A DNA stretch of 64,000 nt, taken from positions 2,660,156 to 2,724,155 of the forward strand of contig JACBWW010000039.1 in assembly GCA_020086605.1 (NCBI GenBank), written 5' to 3'. Of this stretch, positions 37,901 through 51,086 are shown in pieces. The position numbers were made by a program, and so were the translations under genes. The number at the start of each line of letters is the position of its first letter. Position 1 is the stretch's first letter. Source of the DNA: Lanius collurio. Lineage: Eukaryota; Chordata; Aves; Passeriformes; Laniidae. The notes under the pieces were generated by a model. That model made no database searches. It had not been told where the DNA came from and saw nothing but the letters and a program-made list of their open reading frames with translations.

Positions 37901-40900
37901 CTCAAGGGAGATGTGAGATCTTGTCAAAATTCTATTTTTACACATAATTTTCTGGTCAGAACATTGTTGCACCATTAGAGCACACCCTCATGTTCCAGTG
38001 AAGACTCCCATGTCTTCACTCCTCTGATAGGTATGAACACACTGAGACATTAACATTTGAAGTTAGCATTAGGATCATTTTCAAAGAAAAACAATATTTT
38101 TCAATTATTGTGTAAAATAGCTCTAGCAAGTAATAATTTGGATTTTGTTGTATATGCTGTTGCCCTTGAAGTAGCTGAAGAGATTTTGTGGTTGAAATGT
38201 TTTCTTCCAAGTCCTGTGTTGCTTTTAGGACTGTTATGAAGATTGCCATTCGTGATCTGTACAATTACATTTATCATCAGCTCCAAATAAGTTAAGGCTG
38301 ATTTTCTGGTTCGTCTATCAGGAAAAGATTAAGATCATCCATGTGGAAGTTTTCCAAGATGGATATAAGGCTCTCTATAAAATAAAAATATAAGCACAAA
38401 TGAATAGAGGTGTTCAAAACTTGATGAATTTTACCTGTTCTTTACTTTCAGTATCCAGCTCCACAAGAACTGTCCTGAAAATTGCAATTAGATACTGGTG
38501 CATGAGCTGTTTATCCCAGGGTGTTTTTCAGCATTTTCCCTCAAAATTTAATAGTATTTTATAGACTCAGGAACCTGTTAGTAGTTAGTTTGATTTGGGC
38601 TTACCTCTCTTTTCATTGAATTAATACCTAAAAATAGTGAAGTTTCTGTACACACTTCAAATAGCAACCCATAAAGGAAATGGAAGGAGAATTCAAACAG
38701 TTTTATGCAACTTATTATAACTGGTAGTCCTTGGGAGAGGACTGAATAAATAATAGTAGACTGAATCACTTTGTAAACTTCATTCAAGAAACTTTAAAAT
38801 GATGAAATAAATCTCATTCTCTCAGAGTTGATGGTTTGGTTTTCCTTCTTGCCCTTGCAGAGGATGCAAGTCATTTGCAAAGTACAGCAATAGAGTTATT
38901 CTGCAGATTACTTTACCCAAAACAAACAGGCTTTGTTCTTACCTTTCAAGTCTGCAATCTGGTAGGGTAGGTGTGTGTGACAGATTCTTGATAAATAAAT
39001 GCATAATAAAATGTGGCTAGACTTTATTTTTCCCCATTGTATTATAATATCAAAAAGAGCTTGGCAGATACTTTACCTTTGCTGTGGCAGGTATGCACAT
39101 AATTATTCCTCATCCTTGCAAATATAAAAGAAAAAACAAATACAAAACCAAAAGCAAAACCACTTTGTTGCTGGCCAGGATTAAAATTGAAGCCTGCCTT
39201 TTGGTGGTGACACGAAGAAAGGAATTAACTTTGGTGATAGGAATTTCATTGCCTAGCTGTTCTACGCATTTCATTCACTCAAATTCTTTCTTTGTTTTGA
39301 AAATAAAATGCAGGGAGGCAGGATTTTTTTGAAGCTTCCATAGCTCTCATTACTTTCTAGTGACCTTCCACTCAAGAACTGTATCCCACTCTCTTACTTC
39401 TGCTCCTGTAATGGGGACTGTCACACACACAAATATCCACATTGCTGTTTTCTTTAGAATTGTGCATAACTAAAATTTAAAAATATATTTCAAGGACTAA
39501 GCAGATTGTTAAAAACAGGAGAGGATGAGATGGGAATTGCAAAGCCCCAGGGTAAACTGGAGTGGAAACCATTGTGTGAGGAAGTTTTCCAGAAGAGAAA
39601 GGCTGAAGGAAGACAGAAAGGAGAAGTGATGGTCAGGAGAGTGGTCAGACAATGGAGGGAAAAAGCACAGCAAAGCCTCTAGTGGCACAACAGCTGCATG
39701 AATGGGTAAATCTTCAGTGGGCAACTGCCTTGACCAGGGTTAAGAATCAGGAGTAAATTAGCAGGAAAATATTCTGGGATCCATTTGACTTACTGTGCTA
39801 TTAGTTCATTTCAGGTTACTTCCATTTTCTTTATCCTTCATTTTAATTCCCCATTTTACTCCCTGATGCTTTTCTTTCTCATCTTGCTTTTTCCCAACAC
39901 TTTCACTGACTCAGCTAGAATCCCCTTGTCTGTACTGTTTTGGTTTGATTTTTTAAGTCTAAAAAAAGCCTGGTGCCATTTTCTTCATATAATTGCTGTT
40001 TTCTGCCAGCAATAGTGAGAATAACTTGGCTTCGTATATATCAAAGCAGGCCTATGATACAATAGAGGAATCCAGAGATGCTGTTAGCAAATATGAAAAT
40101 TCAGGGTTTAAACAATAACTGGTTTTTTACTGTCAGTAGTGAAACCCTTAACTTTTCATAAATGAAAGCCATCCTCTCTAATACAAGTATCCTTTTCATA
40201 AGCAAATTACTACTGATATGCAGTTAATCTATTAAATGGTTTGCTTTAGTTCAGAGACTTCATCTTTTATGGCGAATTATTTTTCTGAGACCAAAGCTCC
40301 TTCATTAGCTTCTCAAAATATGAGGCAATTATTAATTAGATACATCTTTTTTCCTTACCAATAAATAATCTAATGCACGTTTGGTTGCAGCAAAGTCTCA
40401 GTTATGCAGAAAAATCTTCTAGCTTTGATTTCAGAAATTAGTTTTCTGTACTGAAAAGCATTCCTGGGAACTGCTGAGCAATTGTGACCTCTGCTGGAAG
40501 CCTTAAAATGGCTTCTGACAGATAGCAACCACTGGAAATCATCATTATTGTTACTGTAGGCACTGATCTGCAGTGTGCTGGGCACTGTACAGATGGATTG
40601 AGAGACTGTACCTGCTCTGAGGAGTTTATAGGGTAAATAGAAAAGGAACATACAACATAAATAGAAAATATAAATGAAACCAAAGAGGTCATCAGTGGAA
40701 GTGGCTCTTGAACTGCACGTGCTACCTTTGAACTAGTACAAGATATTGATGAATAGTCACATGCTTATGGACACGGTTGTAAGTATCCTGATAAGCCAAA
40801 TACTCCAAATACTTAGCTTGAAACAATATTCCTTATTATTATTTCTAAATACCACAGTGAAATGGGTAAATTTTTGTTTAGGAAGAAATTCAGTATTCAG

Positions 40901-42275
40901 TTTCTGCTGGAAAAAATACTATATTCACATGTGTATGACAGAGGGAGGCTTTAGTGGAGGTACAGAGAACTATATATTCATTGATCTGGGATTGCCTTAA
41001 GCCACCCTTCATGACTCCAGTCCAGAGTAAACCTTGAGGTGCTCATAACCCCAGTGCTTTAAATGATGCAAGGCTGTGAATCAGCATGAAATGTACAATT
41101 AAACCCAAATTCCATTTGTATTCTTGGAAAGAGACATTTACATTTGACAATTTATAGTGAAGAATGAACTGACTGTGGAGTTTTGAAAAATGCAAATGAA
41201 TTTATGGCTGTTCTTAGAGTGGAGCATTTGCCATCCTGAACATATGGTTCATTAAGGCTTCAGCAACTGCTTACTGTGGTTAAAAACAGGGTTGTGGGAA
41301 TTCTAAAAAGCAATGCAGAGAGATCAGAACTCTTGATGTCAGAAGGCCCTGAAGCCAAGGCTGTCTTGCTCTTTCCAGTGCATCCCTCCCTGCATTCTCT
41401 GATGGTCTGTACAATATCTGACTATCATTTTTAAAAATCTTTTTGTTGTGATTGTGTCAAAAACCAGGCATATCCATAAGAACCTCTTAGATGCAAGTGT
41501 CATGTAATGAAAAATTGACCTGCATGAAACTAGTTGAGAAAGAGCATTAGTTTAGTACAAAGTAGCACATTTACTGGATGCTCAAACCTGATTGTCACAC
41601 TTGAAGGAACCAGCTCACCATCCAAATTAAACCTTTAGGCATCCTCTGAATAAATGAGAAAACTTCCAGTGATTTGGGTCAATGATGAGTTTAGCCATAA
41701 ATAGCTTGCAGTGTATAAATAGCTCCTTAAGAGAAGGGGAAAAGATGCAGGAAGGAGTTGAGATGGGATGTCTGTGGAAAGAGCACTATGAACCCTCTGC
41801 CTATTCCTTATCCTTCCAGCAAAGCAACTGGGGATGGTGTCATTTCTTAAAATTCCTGGAGAGGAAGAATATTCAGAGAAAACTTAAAAGACTATTTATT
41901 GAGGACAGAAACAAACTTGGAATGTTTCTCTTTTCCTCAAGAGAATAAGTCTTCATGCAGTCCTTTTGATGAGCTTAACTGAAATATAAATCCAATACCA
42001 AACTAACCACATTCTTTATTTCCTATGGATTTTAACTTCTTATACATCCCTATTTACTTCAATATGTCTGTTTAATCCTTCTTGGCTTTTGCAGGGACCT
42101 TCAAGGTGCTTTTTTGTCATACCTTTGTTGTCATGCTTCAGCAATATGCTTTGAATTATTCCAGATCCTTTCAGTGCAGGTGCAGAGCTAATATAAATCA
42201 GGTGATGAAACTGTGAATCAAGAGGAATGTTAGATTATATTCTTGTTTTTTCCTTTGCTGATTCTAGAATTGTAT

Positions 42276-42321
42276 TTTGTTTTAACAAACAAAATAGATT
42301 TGTTTTAACAAACAAAATAGA
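42276..42321. repeat. 23-bp tandem duplication
   Basis: Two perfect head-to-tail copies of TTTGTTTTAACAAACAAAAT plus three bases. The core GTTTTAACAAAC is nearly self-complementary. No gene is nearby, and it most likely arose by replication slippage. Confidence 0.95.
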
Positions 42322-45300
42322 TTTTCCTGGAGGGGAGTAGGGGGGAAGTAATATCCTTGAAGTCTTGGTGGAACAGCTGGAGCAGAATTCAGAGACAAAT
42401 AAGGGGGGGGTTATTTATTTTTCTTTGCTTTTAAACCAAGAAAAGTGTTTTATGCATTAGTGTCTTACAGGGATGAAGACAAGGAATTCTATACCTTCTG
42501 AGACTGCAATGAAGAACCAGCAACTAATTTGTCTTTCCAATGAAAAAACAGCCAAAAGAACAATGTCATTTCAAAGCACATGTTAAGGCAAAATACTGAT
42601 CCTTTTGAAATTATATCAGCATTCTGCTAGGGAATGAATAGAGAGGATATTAGTCCTCATTTCCTCATTGCCAAACAGACAACGAGATTGGCCCAGCATG
42701 ATGAGATACATAAAATGGAAGACTAATCATGTGAGGCTCCCTTTGGAATTACTGGGGAGAAAAAATAATGCCTAACTCAGTGTTTGGAGGGGTTCCTCTG
42801 TCATTGAGCCTAATGTGACTTCATGCCCACCCAGAGACCATTTAACTGGCGTGCCTGAAGTAGAGTGAATCTGACTCAAAGATCACAGACACAGGATGTC
42901 CCTGGGGATTTCAAGGCAGGACAGTGCCTGTGTTTTATTGGGACTGTGAATAATTAATATTCTTGAAAATATGGGGACTTGTGTTTCTGATAACTGTAGG
43001 GTTTATTGAGTCCAAAAGGGGTCATAGGTTAGATTTTGCTGCAAGCTGTAAAAATAAGTTTGCAGATGAGCAACTGAAAATGTGATTATTCTTTAAAGAT
43101 GTACTCTCAGATTATGAACAGCTGTACTCATTTCAATCTGAGAAACTGCAAAGTCTGTATAAAGTCTCAGTGAAGACCTAAATATTCAAAGTATATATTT
43201 TGCACTATGGTAACATTTTGAAATGGTGGGAGTGAAATATTCATAATTAAGAAAGCTTTGCCTAATATGAGAACGAGACAAATTATGACTGTCAGTAACA
43301 CAACTGGTATTAAATCCTAAGCAGGTGTGAATGCAAGGTGGAAGGAAATGCATTTCTCAGCTTGTGGGTGCCTTGCTTGAAGCTGAATGTTGCAGGCAGT
43401 AAGTACAGGCTTACCTAAGTAATATTTTATGCATGATACTACTGTCCCTAGTTCCAGTAGCCCCTTTATTATGTTAGTATTCTAAGTCCTTTGCGCTCCC
43501 TTTGTGGAGGAAGTGCTAACTTTGGCAACTGCAGTTTCCCAGCTCTAAGACTAGTGAAAGGGGAGTGCAAGTGAAAAACATTTCATTTCTTGTGTTTCTG
43601 CTGCTGGAGAGCCAGCAGAGGGAGCGTAAGTAACAAACCCTCTTCCCAGGGCTTATTAATAATACAAAGGTACATAAACAAATAAACGAAAGTCTGCCAT
43701 GATAGCCTATTCCCTGTAGGAAATGGGAGGAAAAAGAAAATCAGTAGCTCTTGAATGGAAAATGGTAAAATCAGTAGGGAAAGGAAACTTTCCTAGTAAA
43801 CAAGAATGCACTAAATCTAACATTAAAATATAGTGGTTTAAAATCTATATATCTCTATGAGATTTACAGAGAAGAAGTGGTATTGCTATGTTCTTAAGCT
43901 TTTATCCATACCCAAGAAATTTATTGTTAGTCTTGTTTACTTTTGCTTTTTTATGCATGCTCAGGGTTTTAAAAAGTGAAGTCTTGAGTTCTTACTTTAC
44001 ACACCATTGTCCTACAGGTGCTGTGATTTTAGGAACAATAGCTGGGATAGATTTGCACTATGCTTTCTAATGCAGTAGAATAATGCCCAAGCAATTCCTA
44101 AGTCCTTTTATCTCTTTACCTATCTCAGCAGGACAATCAAGTTGGTAGAAAATAAGAGATAAACAAATAGGAAAATAATGCCCATCTGTTCTTCAAGGAG
44201 CTACATAAGATACCTCAGTTGGCTTTTTCAGCTAAGACAAGCAAATCCTGTGCTCCAGGATCACTTGACAGAGCAGTGACAGAGGAATTCTAGTTCCTGC
44301 TCACCTGAGGAGCCTCAGGCACTTTGTTAGAGTGTCATGAGCATCTTATTTCAAGTGTATAAATTTTGCCTGTGCTGGAAGGAGGAACATAATTTTGTTC
44401 TTTGAGGAACATAATTTTGGGAAACTATATAAAGATCTGGAAAAGACATGGAAAAAAAATCACAAGTGTGTTCTCAGGTGGTTTTTCTTTCCTTGTTTTT
44501 AGCATGTATATTTTTATGCTCAATATTTATGGCACTATTACTTATAGAAAGGTTGGGGTTTTAATCGAATTATATCAAAGATTTCCTAAGAATTGGTGGC
44601 TACAAAGATTGGTTAGTATTGAATAAGAGTTTTCTAATACCAACTTTGCTGTTAGAACCCGATATTGATTGTGCAGCTTGTGGCAGAGCTGTCCACAGGG
44701 CACATTGTAAAATGATATCCTCTCACTTAGTTTCTTTCACTTGCAGCATATTAGAGAGCAGTTGCTGAAACAAGTGGCAGTGATCTATGGACTTGCTGAA
44801 TGTGTAGTTTATTTCCAGCTAGACACACATTTATTTCACATTGCCACTTCAGAGTGCCAAGTTTGGGGGTGCTCTCCTTGAGAACACAAGACTTTCAAGT
44901 TATGCACACTGTTCTGATTTGTTTTTCGTCTCCATAAATAAAAATGGTTTATGGCTTTCATAGCAGGAAAACAGACCCCTCAATAAAAGATTTCTGAGTT
45001 CCTTTCTTCTTCTTGTGGGTCAATACAGCACTTGGCTGCCTGCCTCTTTGCAGCCAAGCAATCAATCCCCTTCAGAAAAGACCTAGGCCAATTTCACACT
45101 TGCTGTGTACTTCATAATTGGCCCAGTTCATTGCAGTGTTAAAATTATTTATTTTGCCATCATGATAATCTCTGTCAGTAGTCCTAAAGTGTCACCTTGT
45201 GGCTTCTACTGGTTATGATTTTATATCTTCGAGAGAAAACATACCCAAGCATCAAATACAGAAAATCTGTAAGTTCCTCTCTGGGTATTGATAGAATTAA

Positions 45301-45670
45301 TTTGGGGAGTCAAGTTTCTTGTATTTTAACTGAGATTACACTGTTGGGGGTTACTTTTGAAATAACTGGTGATAGAGCAAAAATCTATTAAGTAATAGTA
45401 TTCATTATCTATTTGGAAGCTACTGATAGATTTTTCTATGGATAAATGCAGTCAAATGACTTTAGGATTTGTGAAAAGGTAAGATGTAACAAATCATTAG
45501 ATCTTTAAAATGCTGATTGCTAACAAACCTAATTTTCACACTACAATTAAACAAACAGAAATGTTTATTTTGAGAGGATAATATATACAGTCCCTGACTG
45601 TTTTGCTGGTGGGTCAGAGACACAGATACCAACTTAAGGAACAGTGGCATTTACTATAATGTAAAACTGC

Positions 45671-46130
45671 AAAGAATTGTGAAAGGATAAGCTAAGCAAT
45701 GCCCCTAACCATGAGCAAAGAATTACAAAGGGATGAGCTGAACAATGCTAACCATTATGAGGAGAGAATGCCTACAGTGATTAAGATACATCACCACTTA
45801 CCCCAATAGAATAAATCATCCAAGTCCGAGAGGCATCAGCTGTGGGGGGAAGCTGTCCCAGCCAAGGACTGGAGAACCACGCCAGTAACTGGGAGCTCCT
45901 GCAGTGCCTCCACCTTTGCAGCCCACGAGGCTCCCTGACTTAGCTCTGACAGTGGCCCAGTTTTTACACTGCTAAACAAACAAGCTGACATAATTTCTAA
46001 TTTCATTTTCCTGCTAGCTTTCTCTCAAAGCCTGGCCAGGGCTCAGGGAAGATCCCAGGGAGTTGTCCTTAATACTACACCCCCTAATTAGGCCAGATGT
46101 GGTCTTATCCTGTTTCTAGATCTGGAAAAG
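45671..46130. mobile_element. Possible LTR-like repeat, family not identified
   Basis: The block is richer in C and G than its flanks and starts with an imperfect direct repeat of about 46 bp (45671-45716 and 45717-45762), each copy beginning AAAGAATT and containing CTAACCAT. Short imperfect repeats of this kind are common in retroviral U3 regions. I see no retroviral coding sequence and cannot define termini, so the call is tentative. Confidence 0.25.
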
Positions 46131-47979
46131 TGAATAAATTCTGCCAATAAATGAACACATATAACAATACTTTGTTAGTGAGAAACTATATATATAACAT
46201 TAAGTTGGAAGGTTCATCTAGAGGTCAGCTTTGGCTCAGGGCCTGTTGTTCAGGCCTTGGTAGTTCAGTGACCCAGAGCACATCAAATCTAAGTTCATTT
46301 GCATAAAGGGTGGTGGAATTAATGCATAGACAAGATGATTTTTCTGACATGAGAGTTGCTAATGAAAAATATTCCTGTTGTTTCAAGGAAAGTGTTGTTA
46401 CAAGCTCATTTGTGTGTAATATTTTATACTGCATAACATGTCTTTAAAATAGATTTTTGAGTTATAAGTTGTGAATGAGCTAGCACAGATACCCACTTTA
46501 GTGATAACTTCCAATGAATTCTGCTTCTGAAGCACTGCTAAGGTAAATTAGATATTGATTTCTGACAAAATGGAAGATTTCTCTCATTGCTGAATTTTGA
46601 ACCTTACATATTAAATAAGAATTTGATAGCGGATGCTAAAACTTCTTGTTCTGTTTGATATTTCCAGAGTCCTAAACTGAAAGATGCCACTGCACAAATG
46701 TTCAGTTTAAAAACAAACACAAACAACAACAACAACAGTTTTCCCAGTCAGCTCTGCTCTGCTGGAGCCTTGAGTGATGACTCTGAAGTGTTTCTTAGCT
46801 TGAACTTCCTTTTTGCCAACTCATTTTCTTGGGGTGTCAGGTTATTTCTGCTGCAAGCAGTAAATTAATGACAGCTGTGACTGGCAGTGCCTGTGTTCAC
46901 ACACACAGGTGGATTCCCCACTGGCTGACATTGTTCACTGTCTGCATGGCTCTGACTGAGAGCAACGTTTGGAATTCATTATTACTGTATGTCTGTTATC
47001 TGCAAATCTCGTGTGTTAAGCCAGGCTTGCTGATAAAGCAAGAGATATTTCGAAACCAAGAACCTCGAGAAAGCAATTACTGGCAGTTTAGGATGAACAA
47101 TTTAAAAATTAAATATGTAGCAAAAAATAGATCTTTTTCTTCACCCTTTAGTACTTCTTTTTTAACATTAACATTAGAAACCCTGTGTCAGAATACGTGA
47201 TGAGATTCTGCTGACAGTCACTAGCAATGGTATAACAACACTAAAATCATTTATGTCAAGCGACATAAAGTTAAATGAGCTAGACCTTGGGTTCAAAGAA
47301 AAGATGAGGTTTTATGTAAATTAAAATGGATTTTTACTGGCCACTAATCAAGTGTTTACCTGTTTCCATTAAAACTACATTGAGTTTAATGAGTATGCCT
47401 TCTAATCCATGCACTTCTCCCTAAATAAGGAGCATATTTGTCATGAATATTTAAATTGGATTTTAAGTCCATGAAAGTTAAATTTAAATAAAAAGTGAGA
47501 TGGTTTTTTCAGGGTTGGAGATTAGCATCCTCAGATCCTATTCAAAAGTTGTAAACAAATTTTCAAATTAATGGTCTCCAAATACTTTTTCTTAGCATTT
47601 GGGATTAAATGTCTTTAATTACAAAAGGCTTAAATGTAACTACAGTTAATGTAATGCTATCTGTACATAAAGGGTTTTTTTCTTGTAAATATACAGAACT
47701 ATTACTGAATAATTCAGAAATGGGCAGAATACAGAGTATTTTAAATATAAAACACGGATATATAACTGCACCTTATTCAAATGTCTGTGAAAAGAAGGCC
47801 TCTGTGTGTTGATTTCCATGAATATATATTATAAGTGTAAAAACAGAAGGGAAGGATGTCATGCTGTAAAGAGGAACCAGAATACAAGGAAGCAGGGAGT
47901 TGACAAATGATGTACAAGTAAATAATTTTATGTTCTCTACCGATTTAGAGCACAGCCTCTCCTAATTTATGCTGTCTTT

Positions 47980-48023
47980 TCACAGGAAGTGAGACAGACC
48001 ACCAACAGCTCAACTTCCTGTGA
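47980..48023. promoter_or_regulatory. Perfect 11-bp inverted repeat with two ETS-type motifs
   Basis: TCACAGGAAGT at 47980-47990 and its exact reverse complement ACTTCCTGTGA at 48013-48023 are separated by 22 bp. Each arm contains ACAGGAAGT, close to the ETS-family consensus. It could be a paired ETS site or simply a hairpin; there is no promoter context. Confidence 0.4.
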
Positions 48024-49788
48024 GTAGCTGATGTTTTATGACATTTGAAGTTAAGCCCTTAATAAAACCCTGGTTCTGTTGATTTGACACTTATCATAGA
48101 CTGGAATAAAGCAAGACAGACACCCCTATTATTCCAAAAACAGAGGTTTTCTTTGACCTTCAAGGTTTATCTCAGATAAGCCAGCAGCAATGGGGTTGTA
48201 TTGAAGGTGTAGTATTGCTCCTGATGCTCTTTAAAGCACAGAAGTCCACGTGAGAAAGGCTGTCAGCAGGCTGGTGATCACTGCTTGTCACTGTCACAGG
48301 GGTTTGGCATTGCTGTTTAGTCACTGAGTCAGTAAGTGTTGCTGAAAGATGAAGGGCTGGATATAAATTATGTAAATGTTCGTGAATAGGTGCACTGTAC
48401 TGTGATAACTGTCTGTCACTCATTCACAGGGTGTAGAAAATGTTCTTCCTTGCTGGAGGAGCTTGGTCTCAGCAGTTTGAGAGGCTTTCTCCTTGTATAG
48501 AATGAATCCTAACAGACAAGGTGAACTGCAAAGGTGTTACCCGAGGAGAAAACACCTAACACGGGCAGGGATGAATGTTTACAGAGGTCATTCACACTAC
48601 ATGCAGGTGAGGTCCAGAAAGCCATAGAACTGCAGGCAGGATTTCCTGACACTTTAATGTAACCAGGGTTTTGCTCTTGATTCCCAACCTGGACACTTGC
48701 TCCTTCCAAGTTTTTACATGTACCCTCCCTGCCTTGCCCTTTGGCAGTTTTGGCTTGATAAACAGCCTTGACATTGTTTGTTAAACTGACTTCAAGTATT
48801 TTAATCAAGACTTGGCTTAACAAGGTGTAGAATGTAGCGTGCTTTCTATTGAAATGTTAGCTCTATAAGATGTATGATAATTGCCTTTATTCGGTAATTA
48901 TCTCACATTTTTATAGGTAATTTCTCTCTTAAATTCTGAAGAATTTTACCCCTGAGTCATCAGTCATCATTGGCCAAAACTGAACAGATTTCCTCCACTG
49001 GCAAGAATTATGGTATAAAAAACGGGCAGGGAATGGCAGTGGAGAGGTGGGAATGTTCTTGTATTCCTACTCTTGAATATAATCACTGGTCTCCAGCTTT
49101 TGACTCGTGTCTTCCACAAAAAGAAATAATAAACATAGGTTCATTACTTTTTACTTTAACAAGTAGTTCCCAAAATACTTATCACATACTTAAGAAATAG
49201 AATCTCAATTTTGGTCTCAATTGTTTTTATTTTTGCTTTTTAAAACCAACAAACAAGAAACTACTGCAGAAAATAGCCCTCGTGTGTCAGAGAACCCTAG
49301 CAAGTTTAAAGACAGAGAAAAGGAATAGATTAAAAACTATTTTCAACCTTGAGAAAATGAACATTAGATTTCATAAAACGCTTCTTGTAAACGCGCCTTC
49401 CCCATCCCAGTGATCGTATTTTGGGGTTTCCTGTTGGCTGCCTCGCTGCAGTTGAGGCGAGTATGAGGTGCCCAATGCAGTCATAACTTGCCATCTCGTG
49501 GCACGTTTGTGCATTACCGCGGCTAAACTTCTGACAATCAATTAAGTATTTTTACATTCAAAAAAGTGTAGATTAGCGTGTGTAAACCCTCATAAAGGCG
49601 TCTAGCCTAGCCTCTCACTACCTAGTTAAAAACCTAAGGGGGGGGGAGGTATCCAGTGTCGGTTTATCAATCACGGCCTCTTTAATTAGGCTTAAATGAT
49701 GCATAAATGATGCACGGACGAGCCTGGTGGGTCCCTTCCAACTCAGCGGCCCCGCGGTACTGCCCCCGGGGCTCGGCCGGTGGGGGAC

Positions 49789-49956
49789 GGACCCTCGGAC
49801 TCATGGACCCTCGGACTCATGGACCCTCGGACACTCAGACTAACGGAGTAACGGACCCTCGGACTCATGGACCCTCGGACACTCAGACTAACGGAGTAAC
49901 GGACACTCGGACTCACGGACACTCAGACTAACGGAGTAATGGACACTCGGACTCAC
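49789..49956. repeat. Minisatellite with 16-bp and 48-bp higher-order periodicity
   Basis: The basic 16-bp unit is GGACCCTCGGACTCAT. It alternates with a 32-bp variant that ends ACTCAGACTAACGGAGTAAC, giving a 48-bp higher-order unit. Later copies change CCC to CAC (GGACACTCGGACTCAC) and one variant is shortened to 24 bp. It lies about 370 bp upstream of the first recognisable PIM-like exon, inside the CpG island. Confidence 0.92.
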
Positions 49957-50327
49957 GGCCCCGGCGGCACCGCGGAAGGGGCAGCGGCGACTCTACAGCC
50001 CCGCTCGCCCTGTTGCCCTTCCTCCTCCTGTCCCTCTGCCCCGGTCCCTCTCCCGTTCCCCCCGCCGCTCCCTCCCCGGCCCGGGCGGTCCCGCCGCAGT
50101 CTCGCCTCCGCCCGGGCCTGGCGGTTCTGGCTCCGCCGCTGCAGGGCGGCCATCGGTGGCTGACTCCGGAGCTGTGCCACTGTCCCTGGCTCCGCCTGGG
50201 ACACAGGTGCTCTGGACACCTGCCCAGGTGCCCGGCCGCCGGCACCCGACAGCGAAGCCGGGCCCGCGGCGGTCGGGGGCCGTTCGTGGAGCCGGGCCGA
50301 ACGCTGACAGACGCGTCTCGCCCGCAG

Positions 50328-50417
50328 GGAAGGCGAGGGAGGCCCTGCAGGAGCAGTGTGGGATGGGTTCCCTACTGGGGAGCGGCGGCTTCGGCAGCAT
50401 CTGCTCAGGGACCGCCG
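50328..50417 (+). pseudogene. PIM1-like: PIM-like exon with glycine-rich loop
   Basis: Ninety bases between a strong acceptor and a GTGTGT donor. The best-preserved part of the locus: GSLLGSGGFGSICSGT keeps the GxGxxG-type loop of PIM kinases. About six to eight residues normally found between SG and the VAIK exon are missing. Confidence 0.75.
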
Positions 50418-50503
50418 GTGTGTGGCGGGGCTGGAGGGAGTAGGAAGACAGAAGAGGGCAGGGCGGGCGGCGAGCTCACATCGATTCTTCTCTTGGCTCG
50501 CAG

Positions 50504-50622
50504 GTGGCCACCAGATCGTGTCCCGGCATCGCATCTCCCTGCCAACAGCCTCCAGCACCCACCCAGTGCTGGGATGGACCTGGGGCGCTGGGAGCCAGCA
50601 CGGCAGAAACAAACACCCATGA
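50504..50622 (+). pseudogene. PIM1-like: PIM-like VAIK exon, decayed
   Basis: It starts at a good acceptor with GTGGCCACCAGATCGTGTCC. In one frame VAT-R stands where VAI-K is expected; a neighbouring frame gives IVSRHRIS. After about 35 bases no PIM similarity is visible. The right limit is set only by the end of an open frame. Confidence 0.5.
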
Positions 50623-51086
50623 AGCCACCAGAGCCCGGGAGACGCAGAACCGGGCAAAGGACGCTTTGGTTCGCAGGGACGGAGGGGCCTGAGCTCCTCC
50701 CCTGCCCTTATTTGACTTGCCAAATGATTCAAGTTTTTGGCCGAAGTGGAAGGGGATAAAGGCGTGGGTTTTCTCCACACTTTTCCCTTGCATGGAACAG
50801 CCGGGCCTTCCCTGGGCCCCTTCTGCCCTGCTCTAGCACCAGGGGCATTTTTCACCACCCAAAGTTTGTAAACAAGAGTCGGGTGCACTCCAGAAGGCTA
50901 CAAGGGCCTCCTTCGAGCCTGGCTCTGCAGATGCTGAGGCTGCTCTGGGGCTCTGCCAGGGCTCTGCTGGGGCTCAGCTCTGGGCATGGCTGGGCCCACT
51001 CTTCCCTCACATTGCTCCAGACAGCTGAATCACAGGGTGAGAAGGAAGAGATACTTACTTCAAGGGAGTTGAGGTTTAACAGAGTT
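50623..51086. other. Spacer between the converging PIM-like and PAK3-like loci
   Basis: I see no remnant of the PIM catalytic lobe here. A short imperfect GCTCTG-rich stretch (GGCTCTGCCAGGGCTCTGC) occupies about 50920-50990. Nothing else is recognised. Confidence 0.5.

Larger units (their letters stand above)
30790..49400. other. AT-rich non-coding stretch, no supported gene
   Basis: No coding exon is recognisable on either strand. Listed separately: A-rich and T-rich runs, a 23-bp duplication at 42.3 kb, a possible LTR-like block at 45.67-46.13 kb and an inverted repeat at 47.98 kb. A GC-richer patch at 36.42-36.86 kb has a 166-codon plus-strand frame with no recognisable domain. The block near 32.38-32.56 kb has the look of a conserved non-coding element. 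The stretch could be one or more introns of a transcript from the 30 kb island, or intergenic. Confidence 0.5.
49700..50420 (+). promoter_or_regulatory. CpG island over the 5' part of the PIM-like locus
   Basis: CpG-rich sequence spans the minisatellite at 49.8 kb and the first PIM-like exons, in the position expected for its promoter and first exon. Frames on both strands remain open over long distances here (248 codons plus, 311 codons minus), an effect of GC-richness. No TATA box is evident. Confidence 0.6.
50328..50622 (+). pseudogene. PIM1-like: Truncated PIM1-like serine/threonine kinase (5' kinase exons only)
   Basis: An acceptor (TCTCGCCCGCAG) precedes an exon encoding KAREALQEQCGMGSLLGSGG followed by FGSICSGT. 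This matches the start of PIM kinases, where KEPLESQYQVGPLLGSGG leads to FGSVYSG, including the Gly-rich ATP loop. A GT donor follows at 50418, an 86-bp intron ends CTTGGCTCGCAG, and the next exon begins GTGGCC like the VAIK exon of PIM genes. There the frame breaks: the first codons read VATR, and a VSRHRIS-like piece is visible only in another frame, after which homology is lost. The end of the first exon also lacks the residues that should precede the splice. The catalytic loop, DFG motif and C-lobe are absent. PIM1-like genes are known to have multiplied in songbirds; this copy is a relic. It converges on the PAK3-like locus. Confidence 0.75.

Noticed and set aside
49789..49956. Regularly spaced repeats that might suggest a CRISPR array
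   Set aside because: Units are contiguous with no unique spacers and the DNA is avian; it is a minisatellite.
49953..50888. 311-codon minus-strand frame
   Set aside because: Antisense to the PIM-like exons and the minisatellite; its length follows from GC-richness, and no domain is visible.
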